This document shows positions 6,188-12,773 of a stretch of 13,258 nt of DNA, in pieces. The stretch spans positions 1 through 13,258 of the forward strand of contig NZ_DASZGI010000131.1 in NCBI RefSeq assembly GCF_035938995.1, written 5' to 3'. The translations under genes were made by a program, and so were the position numbers. Every line of letters starts with the position of its first letter. Positions within the stretch are counted from its first letter, which is position 1. Below the pieces are notes generated by a model. The model was not told where the DNA came from. It did no database searches and saw nothing but the letters and a program-made list of their open reading frames with translations. Source of the stretch: DASZGI01 sp035938995 (lineage in GTDB: Bacteria > Actinomycetota > Actinomycetes > Streptomycetales > Catenulisporaceae).

Positions 6188-7015
6188 ATGGTGCGGAACC
6201 GGCCCCTGTGGGCCCCGGAGGAGATCGACATCGAGCGGCCCTCGGTCGCTCGCATGTACGACTACTTCCTCGGGGGATCGCACAACTTCGCCGCCGACCG
6301 GGAACTCGCCGAGCAGGCCCGCAAGGTCTTCCCGGACGCCCCGCACGTCGTCCGCGCGAACCGCGCCTTCCTGCGCCGCGCCGTCGCGACGCTGTGCGAC
6401 CTTGGCGTCAGGCAGTTCCTCGACCTGGGCTCCGGGATACCGACGGTCGGCAACGTCCACGAGCTCGCGCAGAGGATCGACCCCGGCGCGCACGTGGTCT
6501 ACGTGGACTCCGACCCGGTTGCCGCCGCGCACGCCACCGCCCTGCTCGGCGAGCGTGCGCACGTCCACGTCCTGCACGCCGATCTGCGCGATCCCGAGGC
6601 GATCGTCGGCGAGGCGGCGCGGTCCGGGTGGCTCGACTTCAGCCGCCCGGTCGCGGTCCTGATCGTCTCCGTGCTGCCGTTCATCCCGGACGAGGACGAT
6701 CCCGCGGCGATCGTGGCCGCCTACCGGGACGCGACCGCGCCGGGGTCGTATCTGGCGATCAGCCACGGGACGAACGACTACCAGCCCGAGGCGGTGGGCA
6801 AGGTCGAGGGCGTATACACCCGCACCACCCAGCCGGGTGTCTTCCGCAGCCGGGCCGAGGTCCTGGCGCTCATGCCGGGCTACGAACTGCTGCCGCCGGG
6901 CCTGGTAGACGCGATCCGCTGGCGGCCGGACCCCTGTGACGCCGACCTGCCCGATCCCCTGGACGGCGACGTCACGCGCTACAGCCTGCTGGCCGCCGTC
7001 GGCCGCCACGACTGA
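6188..7015 (+). CDS. PF04672-type SAM-dependent methyltransferase
   Basis: This 275-residue protein shows the hallmarks of the actinobacterial S-adenosyl methyltransferase family PF04672. These are an N-terminal RPSVARMYDYFLGGSHNFAADRELAE (residues 17-42), the SAM motif FLDLGSGIPTVGNVHE (77-92), an acidic ribose-binding region VYVDSDP (104-110) and HADLRDP (130-136). The C-terminal half, with ISHGTND and GYELLPPGLVDAIRWRP, completes the fold. Length is normal for the family. Members are numerous in Streptomyces-like genomes and their substrates are unknown. GGAGG at 6181-6185 is only 2 bases from ATG 6188 but 5 bases from the next codon, GTG 6191, so translation may start at 6191 (protein one residue shorter). 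It appears to stand alone. Confidence 0.9.
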   Translation: MVRNRPLWAPEEIDIERPSVARMYDYFLGGSHNFAADRELAEQARKVFPDAPHVVRANRAFLRRAVATLCDLGVRQFLDLGSGIPTVGNVHELAQRIDPGAHVVYVDSDPVAAAHATALLGERAHVHVLHADLRDPEAIVGEAARSGWLDFSRPVAVLIVSVLPFIPDEDDPAAIVAAYRDATAPGSYLAISHGTNDYQPEAVGKVEGVYTRTTQPGVFRSRAEVLALMPGYELLPPGLVDAIRWRPDPCDADLPDPLDGDVTRYSLLAAVGRHD

Positions 7016-7032
7016 GGCGCGCTCGGGTCTGA

Positions 7033-7167
7033 CAGGGCGCTCGAACCTGCGGCTTCGAGCTGGGCGGCACCCCGGTCACCATGATCGGCCAAGGCTGGCC
7101 GCGCATGCTTTCCGACCTCAAGACGTTCATGGAGACCGGCGAGACCCGCCAGGCCGACCCGCGATAG
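7033..7167 (+). pseudogene. Remnant of an SRPBCC/AHSA1-like protein, C-terminal fragment
   Basis: The frame 7033-7167, ending in TAG, reads FELGGTPVTMIGQGWPRML and continues SDLKTFMETGE. This resembles the C-terminal helix region of SRPBCC proteins (activator of Hsp90 ATPase homologue type), where a GWP..LSSLKTLLETG pattern is usual. The preceding beta-sheet domain of about 110 residues is absent: the frame is closed by a TGA at 7030-7032, and the intact PF04672 gene ends at 7015. No ribosome binding site precedes ATG 7081, so this looks like decayed or truncated DNA. The family assignment rests on about 30 residues. Confidence 0.55.
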
Positions 7168-7198
7168 CAAGGGCAGCAGACGAGCGGGTTCCCGCCGG

Positions 7199-7906
7199 TC
7201 ACTCCTCGATCGCGCCGCCGACGGCGCGCAGGTGATCCCGGAACGTCAGATGAGGGTTCTGCACGCGCGCGGCCAGGTAGTCGGCGAAGCCGATCTGGCT
7301 GCGCAGCGAGAAGCCCGAGCGGATCCGGTCGGCCTGCCGGCGCTCGGTGTCCCGGATCTTCTCGGCGAGGGCAAACAGCTCCCCGAGACGCGAGCCGGGC
7401 ACGAAGAGCACGCCGTCGTCGTCCCCGAAGACCACGTCCTCGCGGCCCACCTGCCATAGCCCGACGTCGGCGCGCTCCAGCGCGTATTCGGCCCGGTCGT
7501 CAAGACGCAGCGGACCGGTCGGCGTGGCACCGATGCTGAAGACCGGCAGCCCGATCGCCCGGATGTCGGCTGTGTCCCGGTGCAGTCCCCAGATCACGAC
7601 GCCGCCGAGTCCAGCTGCCAGGGCCTCGAGTACGACGAGGTCCCCGACGCAGGCCTCGTCGAGCCGTCCGCCGTTGTCGACGACCAGGACGTCGCCCGCA
7701 GCCGCGTTCTCGAACGCCTCCAGGAAGATGTCGACGCTCCCGACGTGCCGGGCCGGAGCCACCCGCCCCGCGACGCGGCCCCCGGGCGCGACGGCGGTCA
7801 TCGCGGCAGGTGCGCTGCGAACCGGCACCTGTGCGCGGATGCACGCGTCGGCCACATGGGCGGTGGTGAGGGTGGCGAACCGCTTTTGAATCTCCTCGTG
7901 ATCCAT
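7199..7906 (-). CDS. RraA / HMG-aldolase-like protein
   Basis: The 235-residue protein has the RraA-family fold pattern. GDVLVVDNGG (71-80) and CVGDLVVLEALAAGLGGVVIWG (86-107) lead to the catalytic-type Arg110-Asp111 (LHRDTADI), followed by GLPVFSIG (119-126) and DDGVLFVP. Family enzymes include 4-hydroxy-4-methyl-2-oxoglutarate/4-carboxy-4-hydroxy-2-oxoadipate aldolases and oxaloacetate decarboxylases, which use a divalent metal. RNase E inhibitors belong to the same family, but this is more likely an enzyme. The usual DG before the RD pair is replaced by WG (VIWGLHRD), so the substrate may differ. It lies 73 bp downstream of fahA on the same strand and is probably the last gene of the homogentisate operon. 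A weak ribosome site precedes ATG 7906. The substrate is unknown. Confidence 0.8.
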   Translation of the reverse strand: MDHEEIQKRFATLTTAHVADACIRAQVPVRSAPAAMTAVAPGGRVAGRVAPARHVGSVDIFLEAFENAAAGDVLVVDNGGRLDEACVGDLVVLEALAAGLGGVVIWGLHRDTADIRAIGLPVFSIGATPTGPLRLDDRAEYALERADVGLWQVGREDVVFGDDDGVLFVPGSRLGELFALAEKIRDTERRQADRIRSGFSLRSQIGFADYLAARVQNPHLTFRDHLRAVGGAIEE

Positions 7907-7979
7907 GGCGGCATCGTCTCACCGCGAGCCGTGCCCGGGGATCGGTCAGCGTCGAAAAGTGCTCATGTTCCCCCCGACG

Positions 7980-9209
7980 CTACGTGCGCGCTGCCACGAC
8001 GCGGCCGCTGACCTCGCCGAAGCCGACCCGGGCGCCGCCGGGGCCGGGAGCGGTGGCGCCGATCGTGACCACGTCGCCGTCCTCAAGGAAGGCGCGCTCG
8101 CCGCCGTCCGCGAGCTTGAACGGCTGCTCGCCGTTCCAGGAGTACTCGATCAGCGACCCGACGGTGTCGCGCTCGGGCCCGCTCACCGTGCCGGACGCGA
8201 ACAGGTCGCCGGTCCGCAGCCGCCCGCCGTTCGAGGTCAGGTGGGCCAGCTGCTGCGCGGCCGTCCAGTACATGCCCGCGAACGGCGGACGTGACATGAC
8301 CTGGCCGTTGACCTGGACTTCGAGCGCGAGGTCCAGGCCCCACGGCTCGGTGTCACGATCGTCGAGGTAAGGCAGCGGCTCGACGTCGCGGGTCGGCGGC
8401 CGCACCCGGGCGTGCGCGAGCGCGTCGAGCGGCACGATCCACGGGGAGACAGAGGTCGCGAACGACTTGCCCAGGAACGGGCCGAGCGGCACGTATTCCC
8501 ACGCCTGTATATCGCGTGCGGACCAGTCGTTGACGAGACAGACCCCGAATACGTGCTCGGCGAAATCCGCGAGGGCGACCGGTTCGCCCAGTCGCGAGGA
8601 CGTGCCGACGACGAAGCCGACCTCGGCCTCGAAGTCGAGCCGCCGGCAGGGCCCGAACGTGGGCGCCGCGTCGTGCGGGGCCTTGCGCTGGCCGGTGGGC
8701 CGGACCACCTCGGTACCGGAGACGATGAGCGAACCGGACCTGCCGTGATAGCCGATCGGCAGATGCTTCCAGTTGGGGGTCAGGGCTTCGGCATCAGGCC
8801 GGAACATGCTGCCGAGATTCTTCGCGTGGTGCTCGGAGGAGTAGAAGTCGACGTAGTCGGCCGGGTCGAACGGCAGGTGAAGCGACACCTCGGACACCGG
8901 AGTCAGGTGCGGTTCGACGGCGGGCCGGTGCGCGGGATCGACGAGCCACGACGAGATGGCGGCGCGCGTCGCCGACCACGCGGCGCGACCCCTCGCCATC
9001 AGAGGGTTGAGTGACCGTGCGTCGAGCAGCATGGAGGGCGCGCCCGCGGCTCGGGCGGCGGCACCGACATCGAGCACGTATTCGCCGATCGCGACGCCGA
9101 TCCGCCGCTCGTCGGGCCGGTCGGGGGCGCTGAACACGCCGTACGGCAGGTTGTGCACGCCGAACGCGCTGTCGGCGGTGACGTTCTCGACCCAGGTCTG
9201 GGCGCTCAC
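7980..9209 (-). CDS. fahA: Fumarylacetoacetase
   Basis: The enzyme cleaves 4-fumarylacetoacetate to fumarate and acetoacetate, the last step of tyrosine/homogentisate breakdown, in the cytoplasm. The 409-residue length fits full FAH (about 420). It has the N-terminal SH3-like domain and the C-terminal hydrolase fold. Residues matching the mouse enzyme, with an offset of 5, are metal ligands Asp121 (in DFYSSEHH), Glu194, Glu196 (LDFEAEVGFVVG) and Asp228 (NDWSARDIQAWEYVPLGPFLGKS), catalytic His128, Arg137, Gln235, Tyr239 and Lys248. The start is GTG at 9209, preceded by GGAG (9215-9218) at 5 bases. The MITE-like element at 9241-9401 separates it from the preceding gene of the cluster. Expression therefore needs read-through or its own promoter, and no clear one is seen. 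Confidence 0.96.
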   Translation of the reverse strand: MSAQTWVENVTADSAFGVHNLPYGVFSAPDRPDERRIGVAIGEYVLDVGAAARAAGAPSMLLDARSLNPLMARGRAAWSATRAAISSWLVDPAHRPAVEPHLTPVSEVSLHLPFDPADYVDFYSSEHHAKNLGSMFRPDAEALTPNWKHLPIGYHGRSGSLIVSGTEVVRPTGQRKAPHDAAPTFGPCRRLDFEAEVGFVVGTSSRLGEPVALADFAEHVFGVCLVNDWSARDIQAWEYVPLGPFLGKSFATSVSPWIVPLDALAHARVRPPTRDVEPLPYLDDRDTEPWGLDLALEVQVNGQVMSRPPFAGMYWTAAQQLAHLTSNGGRLRTGDLFASGTVSGPERDTVGSLIEYSWNGEQPFKLADGGERAFLEDGDVVTIGATAPGPGGARVGFGEVSGRVVAART

Positions 9210-9240
9210 ACGGGCTCCGGATGGTCGCTGTGGCGGCTAG

Positions 9241-9401
9241 GGGGTGTTTGGAAAGTCTCGCCGGGCCCGCGACGCCTGCCACGTACGCTCGCTGCGTTGG
9301 CGAAGCACCCACGTATTCCCGATATGAGGGAGCTCCGCCGCCTTGCGAATCGCACGCGTCAGACGCCGCGGGCTTATCCGACGATACTTTCCAAACACCC
9401 C
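9241..9401. mobile_element. 161-bp foldback MITE-like element
   Basis: The ends are perfect terminal inverted repeats: AGGGGGTGTTTGGAAAGT (9239-9256) and ACTTTCCAAACACCCCCT (9386-9403). Homology between the arms continues inwards with mismatches and a small gap, for example GCCCGCGACGCCTG near 9266-9281 against CAGACGCCGCGGGC at 9360-9373, to a centre near 9321. The whole element is thus an imperfect hairpin. CTAG (9237-9240) and CTGG (9402-9405) flank the 161-bp unit as a possible degenerate 4-bp target duplication, as in IS5-type YTAR insertions. No transposase is encoded. It lies between fahA and the uncharacterised cluster gene. A single copy is seen in this window. Confidence 0.8.
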
Positions 9402-9422
9402 CTGGTGGACGGTAGCCGACGG

Positions 9423-10277
9423 CTAATCGTGCGGACGGGTCACGAGGCCGAGCACGGTCAGTTCGTCGAGCGGCTCGGCGATGCTGCATGTTCCGTACGC
9501 CGTGAACGCGCGGCGGGTGTCCGCCACGTCGTCCGGCGTCAGCGCGCGCAGAGTGTCGGCCAGCTCGCCGCCCGACCGGATGCGCAGCGCCTGCGCGATC
9601 TCACCCGCGCTCGCTCCCCTGACCGCCGCGTGCGCCGCGACCAGGATATTGAGAAAGCCGTGGTGTTCGAAGCCGGTGACCGGGTCGGTGTGACGGGTGG
9701 CGCCGTGCAGCCCAGCCGTGCACTTGAACGGCACCTTGCGGGCCGCGCAATCGGCGATGAACCCAGCCAGTTCGTCCTCACCCGGGAACGCGCCGGCGAC
9801 CGTACCGCCGGTGCGGAACTTCGCCCGGAACGTCGTCGCGGCGAGCACGTCGAGCGCCTCCGCGAGGCCCTCGCCCCGCCGGACCTCGATCGCGCCCCAC
9901 ACGCCCTCGACCAACTCCCGGTTGAGCGCGTCCACCGCCCGGCTCGCGGCCTCGGCGGACGAGCCACCGGGGCCGCAGGCCAGCTCCACGCCCAAAAGTT
10001 CGATCCCTGCTTTGCCCTCGGTCGCCCGGACGGCCGCGGCGAGCGTCTCCGGCCCCTCCGGCACCACGAGCACGAGCGGGACCAGCACCTGGGCCTCGCG
10101 CGCCACCCGGAGCACGCCGGGAAGGTGTCCGGGCGCGGCGAGGAACGGCCCGACCAGGTCGCGGTACCAGGCGCCGCGGTGCTCCCGGTGCGCGGGCACG
10201 GCCTGCTCAGCGGACGCGTTGCCCGGCGGGAACAGCGCCGCGTCGTCGCAGAGCCCTGTGAATAAGGGCGGGATCAC
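9423..10277 (-). CDS. Uncharacterised conserved-looking protein of the homogentisate cluster
   Basis: I cannot assign a function to this 284-residue protein. It starts with GTG at 10277, and its GTGA overlaps the hmgA stop codon by 4 bases, so it is very likely translationally coupled to hmgA. No signal peptide or membrane helix is seen, so it is probably cytoplasmic. Motif-like stretches rich in potential active-site residues are DDAALFPPG (11-19), FRAKFRTGG (150-158, Lys153), FKCTAGLHGATRH (184-196, Lys185 and two His) and HHGFLN (205-210). The alternation of hydrophobic strands with helices (LLGVELA, GAIEVRR, RAKFRTGG, PFKCTAG, FLNILVAA) suggests a TIM-barrel-like enzyme. Its position between hmgA and fahA is where maleylacetoacetate isomerase would be expected. 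That role is only a hypothesis. Confidence 0.75.
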   Translation of the reverse strand: MIPPLFTGLCDDAALFPPGNASAEQAVPAHREHRGAWYRDLVGPFLAAPGHLPGVLRVAREAQVLVPLVLVVPEGPETLAAAVRATEGKAGIELLGVELACGPGGSSAEAASRAVDALNRELVEGVWGAIEVRRGEGLAEALDVLAATTFRAKFRTGGTVAGAFPGEDELAGFIADCAARKVPFKCTAGLHGATRHTDPVTGFEHHGFLNILVAAHAAVRGASAGEIAQALRIRSGGELADTLRALTPDDVADTRRAFTAYGTCSIAEPLDELTVLGLVTRPHD

Positions 10278-11473
10278 GTCGCCGGCCCCCGGCCGGACCA
10301 GGTCCAGGCGTAGCCGCCGTCCTCGCCGGCAGTGCCGCCCTCGCCCAGCTCGAGCGGCTTGAAGGTGTCGACCATCACCGCCAGCTCGTCGAAGAACTCG
10401 ACCCCGATGCTGCGCTCGTACGCTCCCGGCTGCGGGCCGTGCGCGTGGCCGCCCGGGTGCAGCGAGATCGAGCCCTGGCCGATCCCCGAGCCCTTGCGCG
10501 CCTCGTAGTTACCGCCGCAGTAGAACATCACCTCGTCCGAGTCGACGTTCGAGTGGTAGTACGGCACCGGGATCGACAAGGGGTGGTAGTCCACCTTGCG
10601 CGGCACGAAGTTGCAGATGACAAAGCCGTTGCCCTCGAAGACCTGGTGCGCGGGCGGCGGCTGGTGCACCCGGCCGGTGATCGGTTCGAAGTCGGCGATG
10701 TTGAACGTATACGGATACAGGCACCCGTCCCAGCCGACCACGTCGAAGGGGTGCTGCGGGTAGACGTAGCGGGTGCCCCGAATCCCTTGCGGCGTGCGGT
10801 GTTTGACCAGCACCTCGACATCCTCGCCCTCGGCAGCGATCGGCCCGACCGGACCGTGCAGGTCGCGCTCGCAGTAGGGGGAGTGCTCCAGGAGTTGGCC
10901 GTACTTGGACAGGTACCGCCGCGCCGGGGTGATGTGGCTGTTGGCCTCGATCACGTACACCCGCAGCGGCGCGCCGTCTTCCGGGATCCAGCGGTGCGTC
11001 GTCGCGCGGGGGAGGATCACGTAGTCGCCCTGGCGCACCGGCAGCGCCCCGAACACGGTCTCCACCACGCCTGAGCCGGCTTCAACGTACACGCACTCGT
11101 CGCCGATCGCGTTGCGGTACAGCGGCGAGACCTCTCCGGCGACCGCGTACGAGATCCGCACGTCGCCGTTGCCGAGCACCAGCCGCCGCCCGGTCACCGC
11201 GTCGACGTTCTTCCACTCGTTGTCGTCGAACAGGCCGTGCAGCTTCAGATGCCGCGGCTTGAGCGGATAGTTGGCGGTCAGGCTCTGGTCGGGCAGCTCC
11301 CACGGCGCCGCGTCCACGATCGCGGAGGGAATGTACTCGTGGTAGAGCAGCGAGGAGTCCGAGGAGAAGCCCTCCTCGCCCATCAGCTCCTCGTAGTACA
11401 GGCCGCCATCCGCGCGCCGGTGCTGGGTATGACGCTTGGGCGGTACGGCGCCCAGCGAGCGGTAGTACGCCAT
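10274..11473 (-). CDS. hmgA: Homogentisate 1,2-dioxygenase
   Basis: This cytoplasmic Fe(II) ring-cleaving enzyme converts homogentisate to 4-maleylacetoacetate. The 399-residue protein has the cupin-like HGD fold: MAYYRSLGAVPPKRHTQHR at the start, YVILPRATTHRW (151-162) and the C-terminal metal site. Probable iron ligands are His307 (PYYHSNVDSDEVMFY), Glu314 and a His of SLHPGGHAHGP (343 or 345). This is shorter than the human enzyme (445) and typical of the compact actinobacterial form. The start at 11473 is chosen because AAGGAGGAGGG (11478-11488) lies just upstream and the homology begins there. An in-frame ATG at 11581 would run into hpd and lacks homology. It begins 22 bp after the hpd stop, so the two genes are in one operon. 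Confidence 0.95.
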   Translation of the reverse strand: MAYYRSLGAVPPKRHTQHRRADGGLYYEELMGEEGFSSDSSLLYHEYIPSAIVDAAPWELPDQSLTANYPLKPRHLKLHGLFDDNEWKNVDAVTGRRLVLGNGDVRISYAVAGEVSPLYRNAIGDECVYVEAGSGVVETVFGALPVRQGDYVILPRATTHRWIPEDGAPLRVYVIEANSHITPARRYLSKYGQLLEHSPYCERDLHGPVGPIAAEGEDVEVLVKHRTPQGIRGTRYVYPQHPFDVVGWDGCLYPYTFNIADFEPITGRVHQPPPAHQVFEGNGFVICNFVPRKVDYHPLSIPVPYYHSNVDSDEVMFYCGGNYEARKGSGIGQGSISLHPGGHAHGPQPGAYERSIGVEFFDELAVMVDTFKPLELGEGGTAGEDGGYAWTWSGRGPAT

Positions 11474-11477
11474 CGTG

Positions 11478-11488
11478 CCCTCCTCCTT
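11478..11488 (-). promoter_or_regulatory. Ribosome binding site of hmgA
   Basis: Minus-strand AAGGAGGAGGG is a near-perfect Shine-Dalgarno sequence, with AAGGAGG 8 bases from ATG 11473. It decides the start against the in-frame ATG at 11581. Confidence 0.9.
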
Positions 11489-11495
11489 GTCAGGC

Positions 11496-12653
11496 CTAGA
11501 GGTTCCCGCGCCGCTCCTGCTCGCGCTCGATCGCCTCGAACAAGGCCTTGAAGTTGCCCTTCCCGAAGCCCAGCGAGCCATGCCGTTCGATCAGCTCGAA
11601 GAACACCGTCGGCCGGTCCTGCACCGGCTTGGTGAAGATCTGCAGCAGGTAGCCGTCCTCGTCCCGGTCGGCCAGGATCTTCAGCTCGCGCAGCGTCTCC
11701 ACCGGCACCCGGGTCTCGCCCGCCCACTCGCCGAGCGTGTCGTAGTAGGTGTCGGGGGTCTCGAGGAATTCGACGCCCATCTCGCGCATCGCCTGCACGC
11801 TGGCCACGATGTCGCCGGTGGCCAAGGCAAGGTGCTGCACCCCGGGGCCGCCGTAGAACTCCAGGTACTCGTCGATCTGGGACTTCTTCTTCCCGGCGGC
11901 CGGCTCGTTGATCGGGAACTTGACCCGGTGGTTGCCGCTGGCCACCACCTTCGACATCAGCGCGGAGTACTCGGTGGCGATGTCGTCGCCGATGAACTCC
12001 TTCATGTTGGTGAAGCCCATGACCTGGTTGTAGAAGGTCACCCACTCGTCCATGTGCACCACGTTGCCGACGCAGTGGTCGACGGCCTGGAAGTAGCGCT
12101 TGGGGTGGTGCGCGGGCTTGGCCTGGAAGACCGGCGCGATCGCGACGAAGCCGGGCAGGAACGGGCCGTCGTAGTGGGACCGGTCCACCAGGGTGTGCCG
12201 CGTCTGGCCGTACGTGGCGATCGCCGCGACCCGCACCGTGCCGTGTTCGTCCTGAAGGTCCTCCGGCTCGCGCAGCACAGTCGCGCCCTGTCCGCGCGCG
12301 TACTCGATCGCCTTGTCCACGTCCGGCACCTCGATCGCCAGGTCCGCGACGCCGTCGCCGTGCTGGGCGACCGACGCGCCGACCGCGGTACCGGCGCGCA
12401 CCTCGCCGGTGAGCACGAACCGGGCCCGGCCGGAGGTCAGCACGTACTCGGCGGCTTCCGGGCTGCCAGTCTCCGGGCCGCGATAAGCCACCGCGGTCAT
12501 CCCGAACGCGGTCGAGTAATAGTGCGCGGCCTGCTTGGCGTTGCCGACGTAGAACCGCACGTGGTCCATACCGATGACGGGGAACGGATCAGCCGCGTCG
12601 TCGTGTGTCACGGCGCCGATCAGCGCGTCGGTCGTGAGGGAAGTCGGTGCCAT
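11496..12653 (-). CDS. hpd: 4-hydroxyphenylpyruvate dioxygenase
   Basis: This enzyme converts 4-hydroxyphenylpyruvate, from tyrosine transamination, to homogentisate using Fe(II) and O2. The 385-residue protein has two vicinal-oxygen-chelate domains: about 25-160 (structural) and about 187-380 (catalytic). Iron ligands are His193 (VDHCVGNV), His274 (GVQHLAL) and Glu353 (FFELIER). The C-terminal GFGKGNFKALFEAIEREQ helix is the usual active-site gate. Length matches Streptomyces HPPD (about 380). The start at 12653 (MAPTSLTTDAL) has GGAGG at 12660-12664, 6 bases upstream, and lies downstream of the predicted promoter. The in-frame ATG at 12716 lies upstream of the -10 and is rejected. It is the first gene of the operon and is transcribed away from the Lrp-type regulator. 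Confidence 0.97.
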   Translation of the reverse strand: MAPTSLTTDALIGAVTHDDAADPFPVIGMDHVRFYVGNAKQAAHYYSTAFGMTAVAYRGPETGSPEAAEYVLTSGRARFVLTGEVRAGTAVGASVAQHGDGVADLAIEVPDVDKAIEYARGQGATVLREPEDLQDEHGTVRVAAIATYGQTRHTLVDRSHYDGPFLPGFVAIAPVFQAKPAHHPKRYFQAVDHCVGNVVHMDEWVTFYNQVMGFTNMKEFIGDDIATEYSALMSKVVASGNHRVKFPINEPAAGKKKSQIDEYLEFYGGPGVQHLALATGDIVASVQAMREMGVEFLETPDTYYDTLGEWAGETRVPVETLRELKILADRDEDGYLLQIFTKPVQDRPTVFFELIERHGSLGFGKGNFKALFEAIEREQERRGNL

Positions 12654-12659
12654 CGCCAG

Positions 12660-12664
12660 CCTCC
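12660..12664 (-). promoter_or_regulatory. Ribosome binding site of hpd
   Basis: GGAGG on the minus strand, 6 bases before ATG 12653. It fixes the start of hpd, which otherwise could be placed at 12716. Confidence 0.85.
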
Positions 12665-12687
12665 AATGCCGAGGGGACATCGAGGTC

Positions 12688-12716
12688 AGTACACGCTCTG
12701 CTGAATCTTCTGACAA
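12688..12716 (-). promoter_or_regulatory. Probable promoter of the hpd operon
   Basis: On the minus strand TTGTCA (12716-12711) and TGTACT (12693-12688) are separated by 17 bases. Transcription would start near 12681, leaving a leader of about 28 bases that contains the GGAGG. The -35 overlaps that of the divergent regulator promoter. Confidence 0.6.
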
Positions 12717-12740
12717 GATCGACCGGATTAACTATACAAT
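12710..12740 (+). promoter_or_regulatory. Probable promoter of the Lrp-family regulator gene
   Basis: CTGACA (12710-12715) is a good -35. The -10 is either TATACA (12733-12738, 17-base spacing) or TACAAT (12735-12740, 19-base spacing) within an AT-rich patch that stands out in this sequence. It is back to back with the hpd promoter. Confidence 0.55.
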
Positions 12741-12742
12741 CC
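12725..12742. promoter_or_regulatory. Dyad over the regulator -10, possible Lrp-family operator
   Basis: GGATT (12725-12729) and AATCC (12738-12742) form an inverted repeat around an AT-rich 8-base centre. This is the architecture favoured by AsnC/Lrp proteins (short arms, flexible AT centre). It overlaps the regulator -10 and lies just behind the hpd -35, so binding could give autorepression together with control of hpd. Confidence 0.45.
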
Positions 12743-12773
12743 GCATAGATCAGTGGCTCGGGGAGTGCTCCAG

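Noticed and set aside
11474..11581. N-terminal extension of HmgA to the in-frame ATG at 11581.
   Set aside because: The extra 36 residues overlap the end of hpd and show no HGD similarity. A near-perfect ribosome site immediately precedes ATG 11473.
11475..12704. Long plus-strand open frame of about 409 codons over hpd.
   Set aside because: It is antisense to a clear hpd gene with all iron ligands, and its translation is low-complexity. Such mirror frames are common in GC-rich actinomycete genes. The same applies to the minus-strand frame 1345-2901 over GH20 and the plus-strand frames 4936-5748 over GH16 and 9153-10265.
12654..12716. N-terminal extension of Hpd to the in-frame ATG at 12716.
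   Set aside because: It lies upstream of the predicted -10 and has no homology, whereas ATG 12653 has GGAGG at 6 bases.
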